64,000 nt of DNA from Spirosoma sp. KCTC 42546. Lineage in GTDB: Bacteria > Bacteroidota > Bacteroidia > Cytophagales > Spirosomataceae. The notes under the pieces were generated by a model. The model did not search any database. It was not told the DNA's origin and saw only the letters and a list, made by a program, of their open reading frames with translations. The stretch covers positions 8,532,501 through 8,596,500 of the forward strand of contig NZ_CP041360.1 of the NCBI RefSeq assembly GCF_006965485.1, read 5' to 3'. Made by a program: the position numbers and the translations under genes. The first letter of the stretch is position 1. Each line of letters begins with the position of its first letter. Shown here in pieces: positions 36,071-44,485 of the stretch.

Positions 36071-36203
36071 TAGGTTAATCAATTGTGTGTATTTACATCA
36101 ATAGTAGGTAAGTTGTATGTCAATTGACAATAATTCCTCCTTTCGCACTTAACTAATTCCATTTACAAGCAGTTACCCTAATCAATTAACCATCACATAC
36201 CCT

Positions 36204-37076
36204 ATGAAAATTGTATTCATTACTGGATTATCCTTTTTTATGTCGCTGTTTTCGTATCTGAAACCAGCACAACCTCAGGAAACGGCTATACCCATCTGCC
36301 ATGCACCTGCTACCGATTCGCCAGGTAACGACATGTCGGCAATGGCTGCTGATCCTGCTTTCCAGCGATTACACGAAGCTCCCCTACCCTTTACGTACAC
36401 GGGCGTTGGCGAAATGATTAAGTTTTCAACACCCGACGGCCAATCGGCAAACGGGTTTTTGTTGAAAGCTAAAAAGCCATCGAACAAATGGCTTCTGGTG
36501 TATCAGGAATGGTGGGGCCTGAATGACAACATCAAACAGCAGTCGGAAACGTTCTATAATGACTTGAAGGACGTTAACGTGCTGGCGGTTGATATGTATG
36601 ATGGCAAAGTAGCTACCGAACCAGCCGAAGCAGGAAAACTAATGCAAGGGGCTAACAAAGAACGGCTCACTAGTATTCAGAAAGGCGCCATTGCGTACGC
36701 TGGTCCTAAAGCTGAATTTGCCAGTGTTGGCTGGTGTTTCGGCGGTATGCTATCCCTTCAATCTGCTATGCTGGAAGGTAAACAGGCAAAAGGTTGCATC
36801 ATGTACTACGGTCGGCCGGAGCAGGATGTTGAGAAACTTAAAACGCTGGACACGGACGTATTGGGCTTTTTTGGTAGTCAGGATAAAGGGATTACACCCG
36901 AATCTGTAAAGGCATTCGAAGAGAATATGGCGAAAGCAGGTGAAAAGGTGACGGTAAAAATGTATGACGCCGGACACGGCTTTGCTAACCCAAGTAATCC
37001 GGTCTATAATAAAGAAGCGGCAGCCGATGCTTATAAGCTGGCTTTAGCGTACCTAAAAGATAAATTGAAAGCGTAA
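36204..37076 (+). CDS. dienelactone-hydrolase-family protein, exported
   Basis: The product is 290 aa with an N-terminal signal (about residues 1-24). The alpha/beta-hydrolase domain has the cysteine nucleophile in GWCFGG (near residue 179), the acid in FFGSQDKGI and the histidine in DAGHGFAN. This Cys-Asp-His triad is the dienelactone hydrolase signature. A role in aromatic-compound breakdown is possible, but many such proteins have other ester substrates. A terminator follows. Confidence 0.85.
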   Translation: MKIVFITGLSFFMSLFSYLKPAQPQETAIPICHAPATDSPGNDMSAMAADPAFQRLHEAPLPFTYTGVGEMIKFSTPDGQSANGFLLKAKKPSNKWLLVYQEWWGLNDNIKQQSETFYNDLKDVNVLAVDMYDGKVATEPAEAGKLMQGANKERLTSIQKGAIAYAGPKAEFASVGWCFGGMLSLQSAMLEGKQAKGCIMYYGRPEQDVEKLKTLDTDVLGFFGSQDKGITPESVKAFEENMAKAGEKVTVKMYDAGHGFANPSNPVYNKEAAADAYKLALAYLKDKLKA

Positions 37077-37098
37077 ATAATAGCGTGTTTCATTCGGT

Positions 37099-37132
37099 AA
37101 AAGGCTGGCTACTGTTTAGTGGTCAGCCTTTT
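37099..37132 (+). terminator. intrinsic terminator after the dienelactone-hydrolase gene
   Basis: The arms AAAAGGCTG (37099-37107) and CAGCCTTTT (37124-37132) are separated by a 16-nt loop. It lies 23 nt past the stop codon. Confidence 0.7.
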
Positions 37133-37225
37133 AATTAAACTTTAACCGCTTTCTTCTCGTTTTCATTAAACGCAATGGTATATCGTTTGTCTAACCTACA
37201 AATTGAGCAAAAACTCATTAAGGCG

Positions 37226-37678
37226 ATGAAAACGATAAAATGGAGTGGCGTTCTAGCTGGCCTGTTATTAGGGGTGGCTACTGTTAGTTTTGGACAGTAC
37301 GGACCAGGTAATGGCTATGGTCAGGTTTATCCAAATGGAAGTGGCTGCAATCCATCCTACCCCAATGGGAATGGTTATGGCCAGAATTACCCAAATCAGG
37401 GGTATCCAAATGGATATAACAATGGCTACGGTCAGGCCTACCCGAACGGGTATGGTCAGGCTTATCCCAACAACGGTTATAACCAGTACGGGCAAGCCTA
37501 TCCTGTTCAACCACAGGTTGTAATTGTACCACCACGAGTAGTTATTGCTCCTCCGGTTGTATATGCTCCTCCAGTTGTTGTTCGTCCATATGCAAATTAT
37601 GGCTATGGTTACGGCGGTGGCCGTGGTGGATACGGCGGAGGTTATGGTGGTCATGGCCGCGGTGGCCATCGCTGGTAA
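37226..37678 (+). CDS. exported Tyr/Gly/Asn/Pro-rich low-complexity protein
   Basis: The product is 150 aa from the ATG at 37226, which opens a signal peptide (MKTIKWSGVLAGLLLG, cleavage near SFGQ). The mature part has about eight repeats of the kind YGQxYPNG/N, then a Val/Pro-rich stretch (VVIVPPRVVIAPPVVYAPPVVVRP) reported here in part, and a Gly/Tyr/Arg/His-rich tail. No enzyme motif is present. It may be a surface or matrix structural protein. The next gene has the same MKTIK start and a similar composition. Confidence 0.7.
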   Translation: MKTIKWSGVLAGLLLGVATVSFGQYGPGNGYGQVYPNGSGCNPSYPNGNGYGQNYPNQGYPNGYNNGYGQAYPNGYGQAYPNNGYNQYGQAYPVQPQVVIVPPRVVIAPPVVYAPPVVVRPYANYGYGYGGGRGGYGGGYGGHGRGGHRW

Positions 37679-37784
37679 ATAAATTGAGTTAGAATAAACG
37701 TTTGGATTAACCAGCTCTCAATCAGCTTCGGTTAATCCAAATGGCAGTTAAATGGTTCAACAGTTAATCCTTAAACGAAAAGTC

Positions 37785-38090
37785 ATGAAAACGATAAAAC
37801 TCATGCCTTTACTAGCGGCTGGCTTACTAGTCGTTATGATGGCAAGTTGTGGACCGGCTTATGTAAATACCGGTGTTGGTTACGGTCCAAGACCTTATTA
37901 TGGGTATGGTAATCCATATGGGTATGGTTACGCTCGCCCTTACGGCTATTATAGGCCACCTGTAGTGGTTCGGCCCGCTCCTCGTTATTATGCCCCTGCA
38001 CCTCGTTATTATGGCGGTAGCCCTAACGCCCGCCGTGGGTATGGCGGTGGCGGTTATAGTGGTGGCGGTCGTTCTCGCGGACCACGTTAA
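37785..38090 (+). CDS. lipoprotein with Tyr/Gly/Pro/Arg-rich tail
   Basis: The product is 101 aa from the ATG at 37785, with a lipoprotein signal ending in MMASC. The mature part is rich in Tyr, Gly, Pro and Arg (PYYGYGNPYGYGYARPYGYY) with PPVVVRPAPRYYAPAP. It shares the MKTIK start and the PPVVVRP motif with the preceding gene, so the two are probably paralogous or share a role at the cell surface. Confidence 0.7.
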   Translation: MKTIKLMPLLAAGLLVVMMASCGPAYVNTGVGYGPRPYYGYGNPYGYGYARPYGYYRPPVVVRPAPRYYAPAPRYYGGSPNARRGYGGGGYSGGGRSRGPR

Positions 38091-38110
38091 GTTATTGAAA
38101 TAGAAGCCTA

Positions 38111-38150
38111 TAAAAAAATCATCGACTTAGATTAGTCGATGATTTTTTTA
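38111..38150. terminator. bidirectional terminator
   Basis: Perfect 17-bp arms (38111-38127 and 38134-38150) with a 6-nt loop carry A7 and T7 runs. It lies between the convergent lipoprotein and cyclotransferase-like genes. Confidence 0.88.
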
Positions 38151-38167
38151 TGATCAATAAAACTTTA

Positions 38168-38599
38168 TCAGGCAGGCGATTTATAGGGGTCGCCCATGTG
38201 TTTCGAATAATCGCCGGATTCGATTAGTGGTTTATCGTCGGTTGAAAGATTGTATAAATAAACCCAGCAGTCGGTTGTCGCATCATTAAACTGAACAGGA
38301 ACAATTGCCCGGATAAATTCGGTGGGTTGTTCAAAATCCTCACCTACCCCTTCGTAATAATCGAGATAGGTCAGAATTGCTGATTTCTGGTTGCTAATAT
38401 TGAAAACTGTGCCATGCACCTGGGTAATGCTGGCCTCATTGTAAATCGCACCTGGGTAGCTGCCCATATCGAAAGCCTGCCCTTTAAATAGGCCTTCGCC
38501 AACATTACGACCCCGCTGTCGCAGGTATTGGGCAAACGTATTATCGAAAGGAGGGCGAAGTGTGCCGTAAACAATCAGAAAATCAGGGTTGTTCGTCAT
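38168..38599 (-). CDS. gamma-glutamylcyclotransferase (AIG2)-like protein
   Basis: The product is 143 aa from the ATG at 38599; longer upstream starts would run into the divergent promoter. The start F-L-I-V-Y-G-T-L-R-P-P-F is the family YGTLR motif that binds the substrate, and the central Y-L-D-Y-Y-E-G-V-G motif carries the usual acidic region with the catalytic Glu. It is about the size of single-domain members. It is divergent from a small exported peptide gene. Confidence 0.85.
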   Translation of the reverse strand: MTNNPDFLIVYGTLRPPFDNTFAQYLRQRGRNVGEGLFKGQAFDMGSYPGAIYNEASITQVHGTVFNISNQKSAILTYLDYYEGVGEDFEQPTEFIRAIVPVQFNDATTDCWVYLYNLSTDDKPLIESGDYSKHMGDPYKSPA

Positions 38600-38670
38600 T
38601 AAATAAATATCGCTGGCAGGTGGACGAAAGTAGTTAAATTTGCCGTTAATAGATAAAACAGGGTTCAACA

Positions 38671-38877
38671 ATGAAAAAGACGCAAGTATTTCTGATGATA
38701 GTCGCATCGCTGATGCTGATTGATGTGCCCGTCCAAACCCTGGCATCTACTAGTACTGCTAAGACGAACGTTTCGGCTATTGGTCGTAAACGAAAAGGTT
38801 ATAAACCCCGGCGCGGTGGCCTGTTCAATACCGGTCTCTTCCGAAAGAAAAATCCTTGCGGTTGCCCGAATCATTAA
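38671..38877 (+). CDS. small cationic exported peptide
   Basis: The product is 68 aa. It has a signal peptide (about residues 1-25, cleavage near LAS) followed by a very basic segment (GRKRKGYKPRRGG) and a Cys-Gly-Cys tail with a C-terminal His. The mature peptide is about 40 residues with two cysteines. I do not recognise a family. An ATG start and a terminator directly after the stop support a real gene. Confidence 0.6.
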   Translation: MKKTQVFLMIVASLMLIDVPVQTLASTSTAKTNVSAIGRKRKGYKPRRGGLFNTGLFRKKNPCGCPNH

Positions 38878-38911
38878 GCAACCAGTAAGAAATTGTATTT
38901 ATATCAGAGTC

Positions 38912-38935
38912 AGGCCCTTAGATGGGCCTTTTTTC
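38912..38935 (+). terminator. intrinsic terminator after the small peptide gene
   Basis: The stem AGGCCC/GGGCCT with a 6-nt loop is followed by TTTTTT. It lies 35 nt past the stop codon. Confidence 0.7.
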
Positions 38936-38978
38936 GTTTAAATAGTTGTAAAAATCTGTGTTTCAGCGTAATTTTTCG

Positions 38979-38986
38979 TACCTTTG
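38979..38986 (+). promoter_or_regulatory. candidate typA -7 promoter element
   Basis: TACCTTTG fits TAnnTTTG and is followed by CA. CTG at the -33 position (20 nt upstream) is a partial match. It lies about 120 nt before the typA ATG. Confidence 0.5.
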
Positions 38987-39104
38987 CAGAAAAATTGACC
39001 AGGATTTAAGGGATTGATGGATTTAACAGATTTCGTGTTTTACGAAGCCAATAAACAAAATCCAGTATATCCTTTAATCAGCTAAATCCCGGTTCAGAAC
39101 CTGT

Positions 39105-40919
39105 ATGCAATCAATTCGCAATATAGCAATCATCGCCCACGTTGACCACGGCAAAACGACTCTGGTTGACAAAATTATTCACGCGTCAAAGCTCTTTCGG
39201 GATAATCAGGAATTCGGCGACCTGATTTTGGATAACAATGACCTGGAGCGTGAGCGGGGCATTACCATCGTATCGAAAAACGTATCGGTACGTTACAAAG
39301 ATGTTAAAATCAACATCATTGATACACCAGGCCACAGTGATTTCGGTGGTGAGGTTGAGCGTGTGCTGAAAATGGCCGATGGCGTTTGTTTATTGGTCGA
39401 TGCCTTTGAAGGCGCAATGCCCCAAACGCGTTTTGTACTAGGCAAAGCACTTCAATTAGGGCTAAAGCCTATTGTAATCGTAAACAAGGTCGATAAAGAA
39501 AACTGCCGTCCCGATGAGGTGCATGAGCAGGTTTTCGATCTTATGTTCAACCTGGGCGCTACCGAAGACCAACTGGATTTCCCGACCGTGTATGGCTCGT
39601 CGAAACAAGGATGGATGGGACCAGATTGGAAAACTCCAACCGACAATATTACCTACCTTCTCGATACAATCGTTGAGCATATTCAGCCAGCTGCAATGAA
39701 CGAAGGTATGCCGCAAATGCAGATTACCTCGCTCGACTATTCAACTTTTGTTGGTCGGATTGCCATCGGCCGTGTACACCGGGGAACGCTGAAAGAAGGC
39801 GCGAATATGGCACTTATCAAGGCAGATGGTTCGGTGAAAAAAGTGAAAATCAAAGAACTTCAATCGTTTGAAGGTCTTGGTAAAGTGAAAGTAGCCGAAG
39901 TTGCCTGTGGTGATATTTGTGCGGTTACAGGTCTGGAAGAGTTTGAAATTGGCGATACGCTGACTGACATTGAAAACCCGGAAGCACTCCCCCGTATTTC
40001 GGTGGATGAGCCAACGATGAACATGTTGTTCACGATCAACAACTCGCCGTTTTTTGGCAAAGAAGGTAAGTTCGTAACCTCACGTCACTTACGTGACCGG
40101 TTATACAAAGAAATTGAGAAGAACTTGGCTCTCCGTGTTGAAAACACAGATAGCGAAGACCGCTTCCTCGTATATGGCCGTGGTATTCTTCACTTGTCGG
40201 TTCTGATTGAAACGATGCGCCGGGAAGGTTATGAATTGCAGGTTGGCCAGCCTCAGGTTCTTTACAAAGAAGATGAGAATGGTCGCAAATTAGAGCCAAT
40301 CGAAACCCTCGTTGTAGATGTACCGGAAGAGACTGCCGGAAAGGTTATCGAATTAGCGACGCAACGGAAAGGCGAACTGCTGATTATGGAACCTAAAGGT
40401 GATTTACAACACCTTGAGTTCGATATCCCTTCGCGTGGATTGATTGGTCTGCGGTCAAATGTTCTGACGGCTACGTTCGGAGAGGCTGTTATGAGCCACC
40501 GATTCAAAGAGTATCAAGAGTTTAAAGGCGCAATTCCAGAACGGATTAACGGTTCATTGATCTCGATGACCAGCGGTTCGGCTACGGCTTATTCGATCGA
40601 TAAACTTCAGGATCGGGGATCGTTCTTTATAGAACCGGGTGATGAAATTTATACGGGCCAGGTAATAGGTGAGCATAACCGTCAGAACGACATTGTTGTC
40701 AACGTGATAACAGCGAAGCAGTTGACGAACATGCGGGCTTCTGGTTCAGATAATAACGTGAAGATTGCCCCTAAAATCTCATTCTCTCTCGAAGAGAATA
40801 TGGAATATATTCAGAAGGATGAGTATCTGGAGGTGACACCAAAGTCGATGCGAATTCGTAAAATCTACCTGGACGAGAACGAGCGCAAGCGGAATCAGAA
40901 CAAGTTCGTGATGGCTTAA
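39105..40919 (+). CDS. typA: ribosome-associated GTPase TypA/BipA
   Basis: This translational GTPase affects ribosome assembly and stress responses. The product is 604 aa. It has G1 [14 protein letters not shown] (residues 11-24), G2 ERGITI, G3 [10 protein letters not shown] and G4 NKVDKEN, then EF-G-like domains III and V and the TypA-specific C-terminal domain. It stands alone between its own probable promoter and a long terminator. Confidence 0.97.
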   Translation: MQSIRNIAIIAHVDHGKTTLVDKIIHASKLFRDNQEFGDLILDNNDLERERGITIVSKNVSVRYKDVKINIIDTPGHSDFGGEVERVLKMADGVCLLVDAFEGAMPQTRFVLGKALQLGLKPIVIVNKVDKENCRPDEVHEQVFDLMFNLGATEDQLDFPTVYGSSKQGWMGPDWKTPTDNITYLLDTIVEHIQPAAMNEGMPQMQITSLDYSTFVGRIAIGRVHRGTLKEGANMALIKADGSVKKVKIKELQSFEGLGKVKVAEVACGDICAVTGLEEFEIGDTLTDIENPEALPRISVDEPTMNMLFTINNSPFFGKEGKFVTSRHLRDRLYKEIEKNLALRVENTDSEDRFLVYGRGILHLSVLIETMRREGYELQVGQPQVLYKEDENGRKLEPIETLVVDVPEETAGKVIELATQRKGELLIMEPKGDLQHLEFDIPSRGLIGLRSNVLTATFGEAVMSHRFKEYQEFKGAIPERINGSLISMTSGSATAYSIDKLQDRGSFFIEPGDEIYTGQVIGEHNRQNDIVVNVITAKQLTNMRASGSDNNVKIAPKISFSLEENMEYIQKDEYLEVTPKSMRIRKIYLDENERKRNQNKFVMA

Positions 40920-40948
40920 TTATCAAGCGCACGAAATATCATAACGTT

Positions 40949-40998
40949 TCGATACAAAAAATCCCCACTGAGCACTCAGTGGGGATTTTTTGTATCGA
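40949..40998. terminator. bidirectional terminator after typA
   Basis: Perfect 24-bp arms (40949-40972 and 40975-40998) with a 2-nt centre hold a GC core ATCCCCACTGAG between A6 and T6 runs. It separates convergent typA and a small minus-strand gene. Confidence 0.88.
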
Positions 40999-41010
40999 GA
41001 AATAGAGACG

Positions 41011-41211
41011 TCATTTACTACTAAGAAGTGAACCATCTAAGCGAAAGGCATAAACCGATTGTGTTTTAAGCGAAAGGGTCATTGGTTTAGCTAAAGAAGC
41101 CGGGTTCACCAACGTGGATTTTGACGTCATATATTCTGTTTGTCTACGTGCCTGGTAATATCCAGCAATAAACAGTGTGCCACCTATGACAGCTACAGTG
41201 ATCTTTTTCAT
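41011..41211 (-). CDS. hypothetical small protein, 66 aa
   Basis: It has an N-terminal hydrophobic segment (K-K-I-T-V-A-V-I-G-G-T-L-F-I-A-G-Y-Y) that is a signal or anchor, then a polar tail. No known family was recognised. The terminator at 40949-40998 lies just after its stop and would serve it, which supports expression. The start ATG is clear. Confidence 0.5.
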   Translation of the reverse strand: MKKITVAVIGGTLFIAGYYQARRQTEYMTSKSTLVNPASLAKPMTLSLKTQSVYAFRLDGSLLSSK

Positions 41212-41526
41212 AACTATTGTTTCTCGCCTATCAAGGCTAATTCTGTATTAATGCGGTAGGAGATCGCTAACTTGTTGAAACCTCCTGCCAATTTATGGGT
41301 TATATGACCAGTTTCTACTTACCTTTTATTGTGCGGTTCAGTTACATATACACGCACTAGTATTAAGACTATAAAAGGCTACCTCAGGTTACAGGTGTTC
41401 ACTAATTATTTATGAATCTTAACTAGTGAAGGACGCATAAAGTAAAAGCCTATCAGTGTTTTTAAGCGTAGTGGAGTCAGAAGTCTGATGATGTTTTTCA
41501 TGTGTTGACGTTGTTAGTTGATTCGA
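41212..41526. other. 315-bp intergenic region without recognised gene
   Basis: I saw no coding ORF with a usual start or composition, no tRNA and no strong terminator here. The region is AT-rich and probably holds the promoter of the 66-aa gene and the 3' end of the operon that finishes at 41527. Confidence 0.5.
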
Positions 41527-42159
41527 TTAAAAACTAAATCCCATTCTAAAAAATAGCCTGTTATACGACCGGGTTTCTATTTGCGATAAAACTTGAACAC
41601 CGTCAACCGCAGCTACTTGCTTTGCTTCCTGATGTTTGTACCCTGCACTGATCAGAAATCCAGTTCCGTTGCCCTTGTTTATTCGAAGGCCAAGGCCCGG
41701 ACTCCATAACCAACCTCCTTTCAGCTCACTGCCATGTGGATTGGGACCCGCAATAGCGTAACCGCTTTCTAGAGAATAAAAAGGTGTTAATCGTTTCGTT
41801 CTCCCAAAAAGATCACCCTGGATAGCAGCAGCTATTGGCAGAAAAGCTGAGTTGTTATAGTAATCAACACCCAAAGACAATCCCGTAACAAGCTGAGGCC
41901 GCAGTGTATAACCCATGAACGCATGAATTGTTAGACCTATACGGTTGCCTTCGCCCCGAATTGGGGAATAATTATAGTAGTTCGGAGAATATATATAATC
42001 TCCATAATAAGGGTAAACGTTGGGCTGGTCGGGACGCACCCGGCCTGCCTGAATACCCATCTGTACCGTTGTTCGCCAGGGGCTTGTTTTTGTTGGTTCT
42101 GTTTGCGCATGTGCAAACGCAGCGAGCAGACAAAAAAATAGGCAAGTAATTGTTTTCAT
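41527..42159 (-). CDS. exported outer-membrane beta-barrel-like protein
   Basis: The product is 210 aa from the ATG at 42159, which starts a signal peptide (MKTITCLFFCLLAAFAHAQ). The mature part shows alternating aromatic/polar beta strands and ends in Phe (FFRMGFSF), typical of outer-membrane barrels. The ATG lies 13 nt after the stop of the LVIVD gene, so the two form an operon. Confidence 0.75.
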   Translation of the reverse strand: MKTITCLFFCLLAAFAHAQTEPTKTSPWRTTVQMGIQAGRVRPDQPNVYPYYGDYIYSPNYYNYSPIRGEGNRIGLTIHAFMGYTLRPQLVTGLSLGVDYYNNSAFLPIAAAIQGDLFGRTKRLTPFYSLESGYAIAGPNPHGSELKGGWLWSPGLGLRINKGNGTGFLISAGYKHQEAKQVAAVDGVQVLSQIETRSYNRLFFRMGFSF

Positions 42160-42172
42160 GGTGATGGAAAGG

Positions 42173-43483
42173 TTAGTTAGGCCGACTGGCATCAATTTTA
42201 CTCAATAACCGAAGGTTGGTGGGGTTGGAGTAGTCATACTGATACAGTCCATCTTTGCCAATCGTTAACAATGTTTTCGACATTGGAATGACATCGAACG
42301 CATTGACATTGGCAAAGGTTTGCCGGACTTTTAAATCAAGTGGATTCGATGCATCAAAGACACTTAATCCTTTATTCCCTTGGCAGACAAATAGCGTTGG
42401 GTAGTCGATACCAAGCCCGTAAGGTGTTTCAATAGGATAAGTTTTAGCAACTCGAGGAGCTGTCAGATTGCTAATGTCAATTACATCGAGTACGTCCTGC
42501 GTACCAGCTACTCCACAAGTACTGGTACCTCGTAATGTAACATAGGCATAATTTTCATGCACGACAACCGGATCACAGGAACGAACATGCGAAAATGCCG
42601 ATAGTTGTTTAGGCTCAGCAGGATTAACGATATCGTAGATATACATGCCCGTAGTCGTGCCGATAAACAGATTAGTCCGGTACGGAAAAATCGTTTCAAC
42701 ATTCCAGTTTAGCGTAACTGTTTTGCCCTTTGCTGGTTTTGCTGGTTCTGTGATATCGAATAATTGTAGTGATGAGTTATTGACTACGTAAAGCTGATTG
42801 TTTGTAATGGCAAACCGGGCCATGGAACCACCTGTACCTGTTGTTGGAGCTGTGGGCGCATTTGCACCCTTGTTACTACTGTAAGCTACATCTGCAAACG
42901 CAAAGCTTTCATAATATCTCCCAAACCAGGCAATTGGCACTAAATAAGGTAGTACGTTGAATGATCCCTCGCAATCGGTTTTGACCGTTTCGGTTGCTAT
43001 TTCCTCGCGCTGATCATAAATCTTCATGTTTTGTTTGTCGTACGACCAGTACGTACGGCCTACTGTGCCATTTACAAAGCCCGTTTCGGTTCGGTTGACC
43101 TCTTTAATCGCTGTTGGGTTGCTGATGTCCAGGGCAACCAGATCAATGTAACTGTCGGCGTAGAGAATATTGTCCCGAACCGCGATGTCCACATTTCCCG
43201 GAATGGTAAGGAATGAAATGGCTCTTGGATTAGCTGGATTGCTGTTGTCAAAAACGTGAATTCCCTTTTTGACTTCCACAATAAATAAATACTGGTCTTT
43301 GATGTAGAGCTTTCCGGGTTCGACCAGCGATTGGGGGGTGCCTGATGAAACCGCCTGTCGCAAATCGGAAAGGGGCAGTTGCACGGACGTGTATTTTCGA
43401 TAGGTTCTTGTCTGTTCGCAGTTGTCGGTGCAACTGGTCAGGTAGAGCAAGGATAGAACAAGGGCTAATAAATTTGCTTTCAT
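42173..43483 (-). CDS. LVIVD-repeat lipoprotein
   Basis: The product is 436 aa with lipobox LTSC. Repeats containing L-x-V-x-D-I-S-N/D-P-x-x-P (for example V-A-L-D-I-S-N-P, L-F-D-I-T-E-P-A, Y-D-I-V-N-P-A-E, I-D-I-S-N-L-T-A) are the LVIVD motif and predict a beta propeller of about seven blades exposed at the cell surface. No enzyme site is seen. It is co-transcribed with the barrel-like gene downstream. Confidence 0.88.
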   Translation of the reverse strand: MKANLLALVLSLLYLTSCTDNCEQTRTYRKYTSVQLPLSDLRQAVSSGTPQSLVEPGKLYIKDQYLFIVEVKKGIHVFDNSNPANPRAISFLTIPGNVDIAVRDNILYADSYIDLVALDISNPTAIKEVNRTETGFVNGTVGRTYWSYDKQNMKIYDQREEIATETVKTDCEGSFNVLPYLVPIAWFGRYYESFAFADVAYSSNKGANAPTAPTTGTGGSMARFAITNNQLYVVNNSSLQLFDITEPAKPAKGKTVTLNWNVETIFPYRTNLFIGTTTGMYIYDIVNPAEPKQLSAFSHVRSCDPVVVHENYAYVTLRGTSTCGVAGTQDVLDVIDISNLTAPRVAKTYPIETPYGLGIDYPTLFVCQGNKGLSVFDASNPLDLKVRQTFANVNAFDVIPMSKTLLTIGKDGLYQYDYSNPTNLRLLSKIDASRPN

Positions 43484-43545
43484 ATAAGCTCATAGTTATA
43501 GGATAAAACAATGAGCCTAAAGCGCTTAGAAACGTTGGAACGGGG

Positions 43546-43553
43546 CAAAAATA
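43546..43553 (-). promoter_or_regulatory. candidate -7 element for the LVIVD gene
   Basis: TATTTTTG on the minus strand fits TAnnTTTG, with about 55 nt of leader to the LVIVD start. It overlaps the T run of the preceding terminator, and no clear -33 was found. Confidence 0.35.
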
Positions 43554-43555
43554 AA

Positions 43556-43587
43556 ATTGCCCGGCTGTCTTCTTACGGCCGGGCAAT
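43556..43587 (-). terminator. intrinsic terminator of the sigma/serpin operon
   Basis: The arms ATTGCCCGG (43556-43564) and CCGGGCAAT (43579-43587) are separated by a 14-nt loop and followed on the minus strand by TTTTATTTTTG. It lies 27 nt past the stop of the last lipoprotein gene. Confidence 0.8.
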
Positions 43588-43613
43588 CCTGATCTTACAC
43601 AAAAAGGGGCAAT

Positions 43614-44045
43614 TTATTGTCGTTTATATGCATATGTTGACCCGTCGGCAATGACGGCTCCCTGTGGAATGCGTTCCGATAAATAGAGTGTCGTTTCTGC
43701 CATCCGAAATGATTGCTGAGTAGTGTCTTTGTGAAAGTAAATAATGCCTTCAGTACTGCCACCGTTTGGAAATGACAATCCATATTGACTGTCCAGAATA
43801 GGTAGCCCATTGCGAACCTGCCGGAAATTTCCTCCTTCTACCGCGCCATTAAACGATACCGTTTCCGAATAACCTGCTTCGGCAGCAGTAACCGTCTTCT
43901 GCGACAGGCCGTAGGTAATCGTCGTTAACGTCCAGTCGCCAACCAGAGGTGATGGCGGGAAAACACAGCCACAAATCCGTTTTTCGCAGCTGAACACAAG
44001 TAAAATCAGAAAAACCGTAAAGGGAATGAGCCGTAAGCCTTTCAT
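43614..44045 (-). CDS. small lipoprotein, unknown function
   Basis: The product is 143 aa from the ATG at 44045, two codons inside a TTG alternative, with a lipoprotein signal ending in VFSC. The mature part reads like a lipocalin/calycin-type or META-like small beta protein (L-V-G-D-W-T-L-T-T-I-T-Y near the start). The ATG lies 2 nt after the upstream stop, so translation is coupled. It is last in the operon. Confidence 0.65.
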   Translation of the reverse strand: MKGLRLIPFTVFLILLVFSCEKRICGCVFPPSPLVGDWTLTTITYGLSQKTVTAAEAGYSETVSFNGAVEGGNFRQVRNGLPILDSQYGLSFPNGGSTEGIIYFHKDTTQQSFRMAETTLYLSERIPQGAVIADGSTYAYKRQ

Positions 44046-44047
44046 GA

Positions 44048-44485
44048 TCAATTAATTCTTTTGAATGTTAGTAAATGAGGTAGGCTGCCTCCATGGTATA
44101 TAAGAAGCTGGTTTGCAGTCGGCAATTCATAGCGGACAGTGGCTTTCAAGTTTGTGAAGTAGGTTTGCTCAAATTGCATCGCAGTGGGCGATCCTGCTAG
44201 TTTCGTACTTCCCAACTGATCCGCCAGCATCATGCCGTCGATAGCGGCAAACAAATTCAGATTGTATTCATTGACAGCTGATTTACCACTCGCTTTAAAT
44301 GAGGTGATATCGTGCGGTGGATTATCGGTATCCAGGGCAAAAGTTAAGGTCACTGCGTAGGTTGAATCGGGGCCAACGAGCTGCCATGTCCCGATCAGCT
44401 GCGCTATTTTGGGCGCTAGTTCGGGTTCAGATTGGCGGCATTGACTCAGTACAAACAGCAGGCAGATGAACACGAAACCTCTCAT
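44048..44485 (-). CDS. small lipoprotein with META/HslJ-like opening
   Basis: The product is 145 aa with lipobox VLSQC. The mature start L-I-G-T-W-Q-L-V-G-P-D-S and the central F-K-A-S-G-K-S-A-V-N-E-Y-N-L resemble META-domain (HslJ-like) proteins, which are linked to heat-inducible or inhibitor roles. The start overlaps the serpin stop by 4 nt (ATGA). Confidence 0.65.
   Translation of the reverse strand: MRGFVFICLLFVLSQCRQSEPELAPKIAQLIGTWQLVGPDSTYAVTLTFALDTDNPPHDITSFKASGKSAVNEYNLNLFAAIDGMMLADQLGSTKLAGSPTAMQFEQTYFTNLKATVRYELPTANQLLIYHGGSLPHLLTFKRIN

Noticed and set aside
37316..37500. Possible CRISPR-like array of short repeats
   Set aside because: The repeats encode in-frame YGQxYPNG units in an exported protein, vary in sequence and lack spacers of constant size.
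37268..37669. 133-codon minus-strand frame opposite the Tyr/Gly-rich protein gene
   Set aside because: Its Ile/Thr/Val/Asn-rich composition is the antisense reading of the YPNG repeats; the plus strand has a signal peptide and a proper start.
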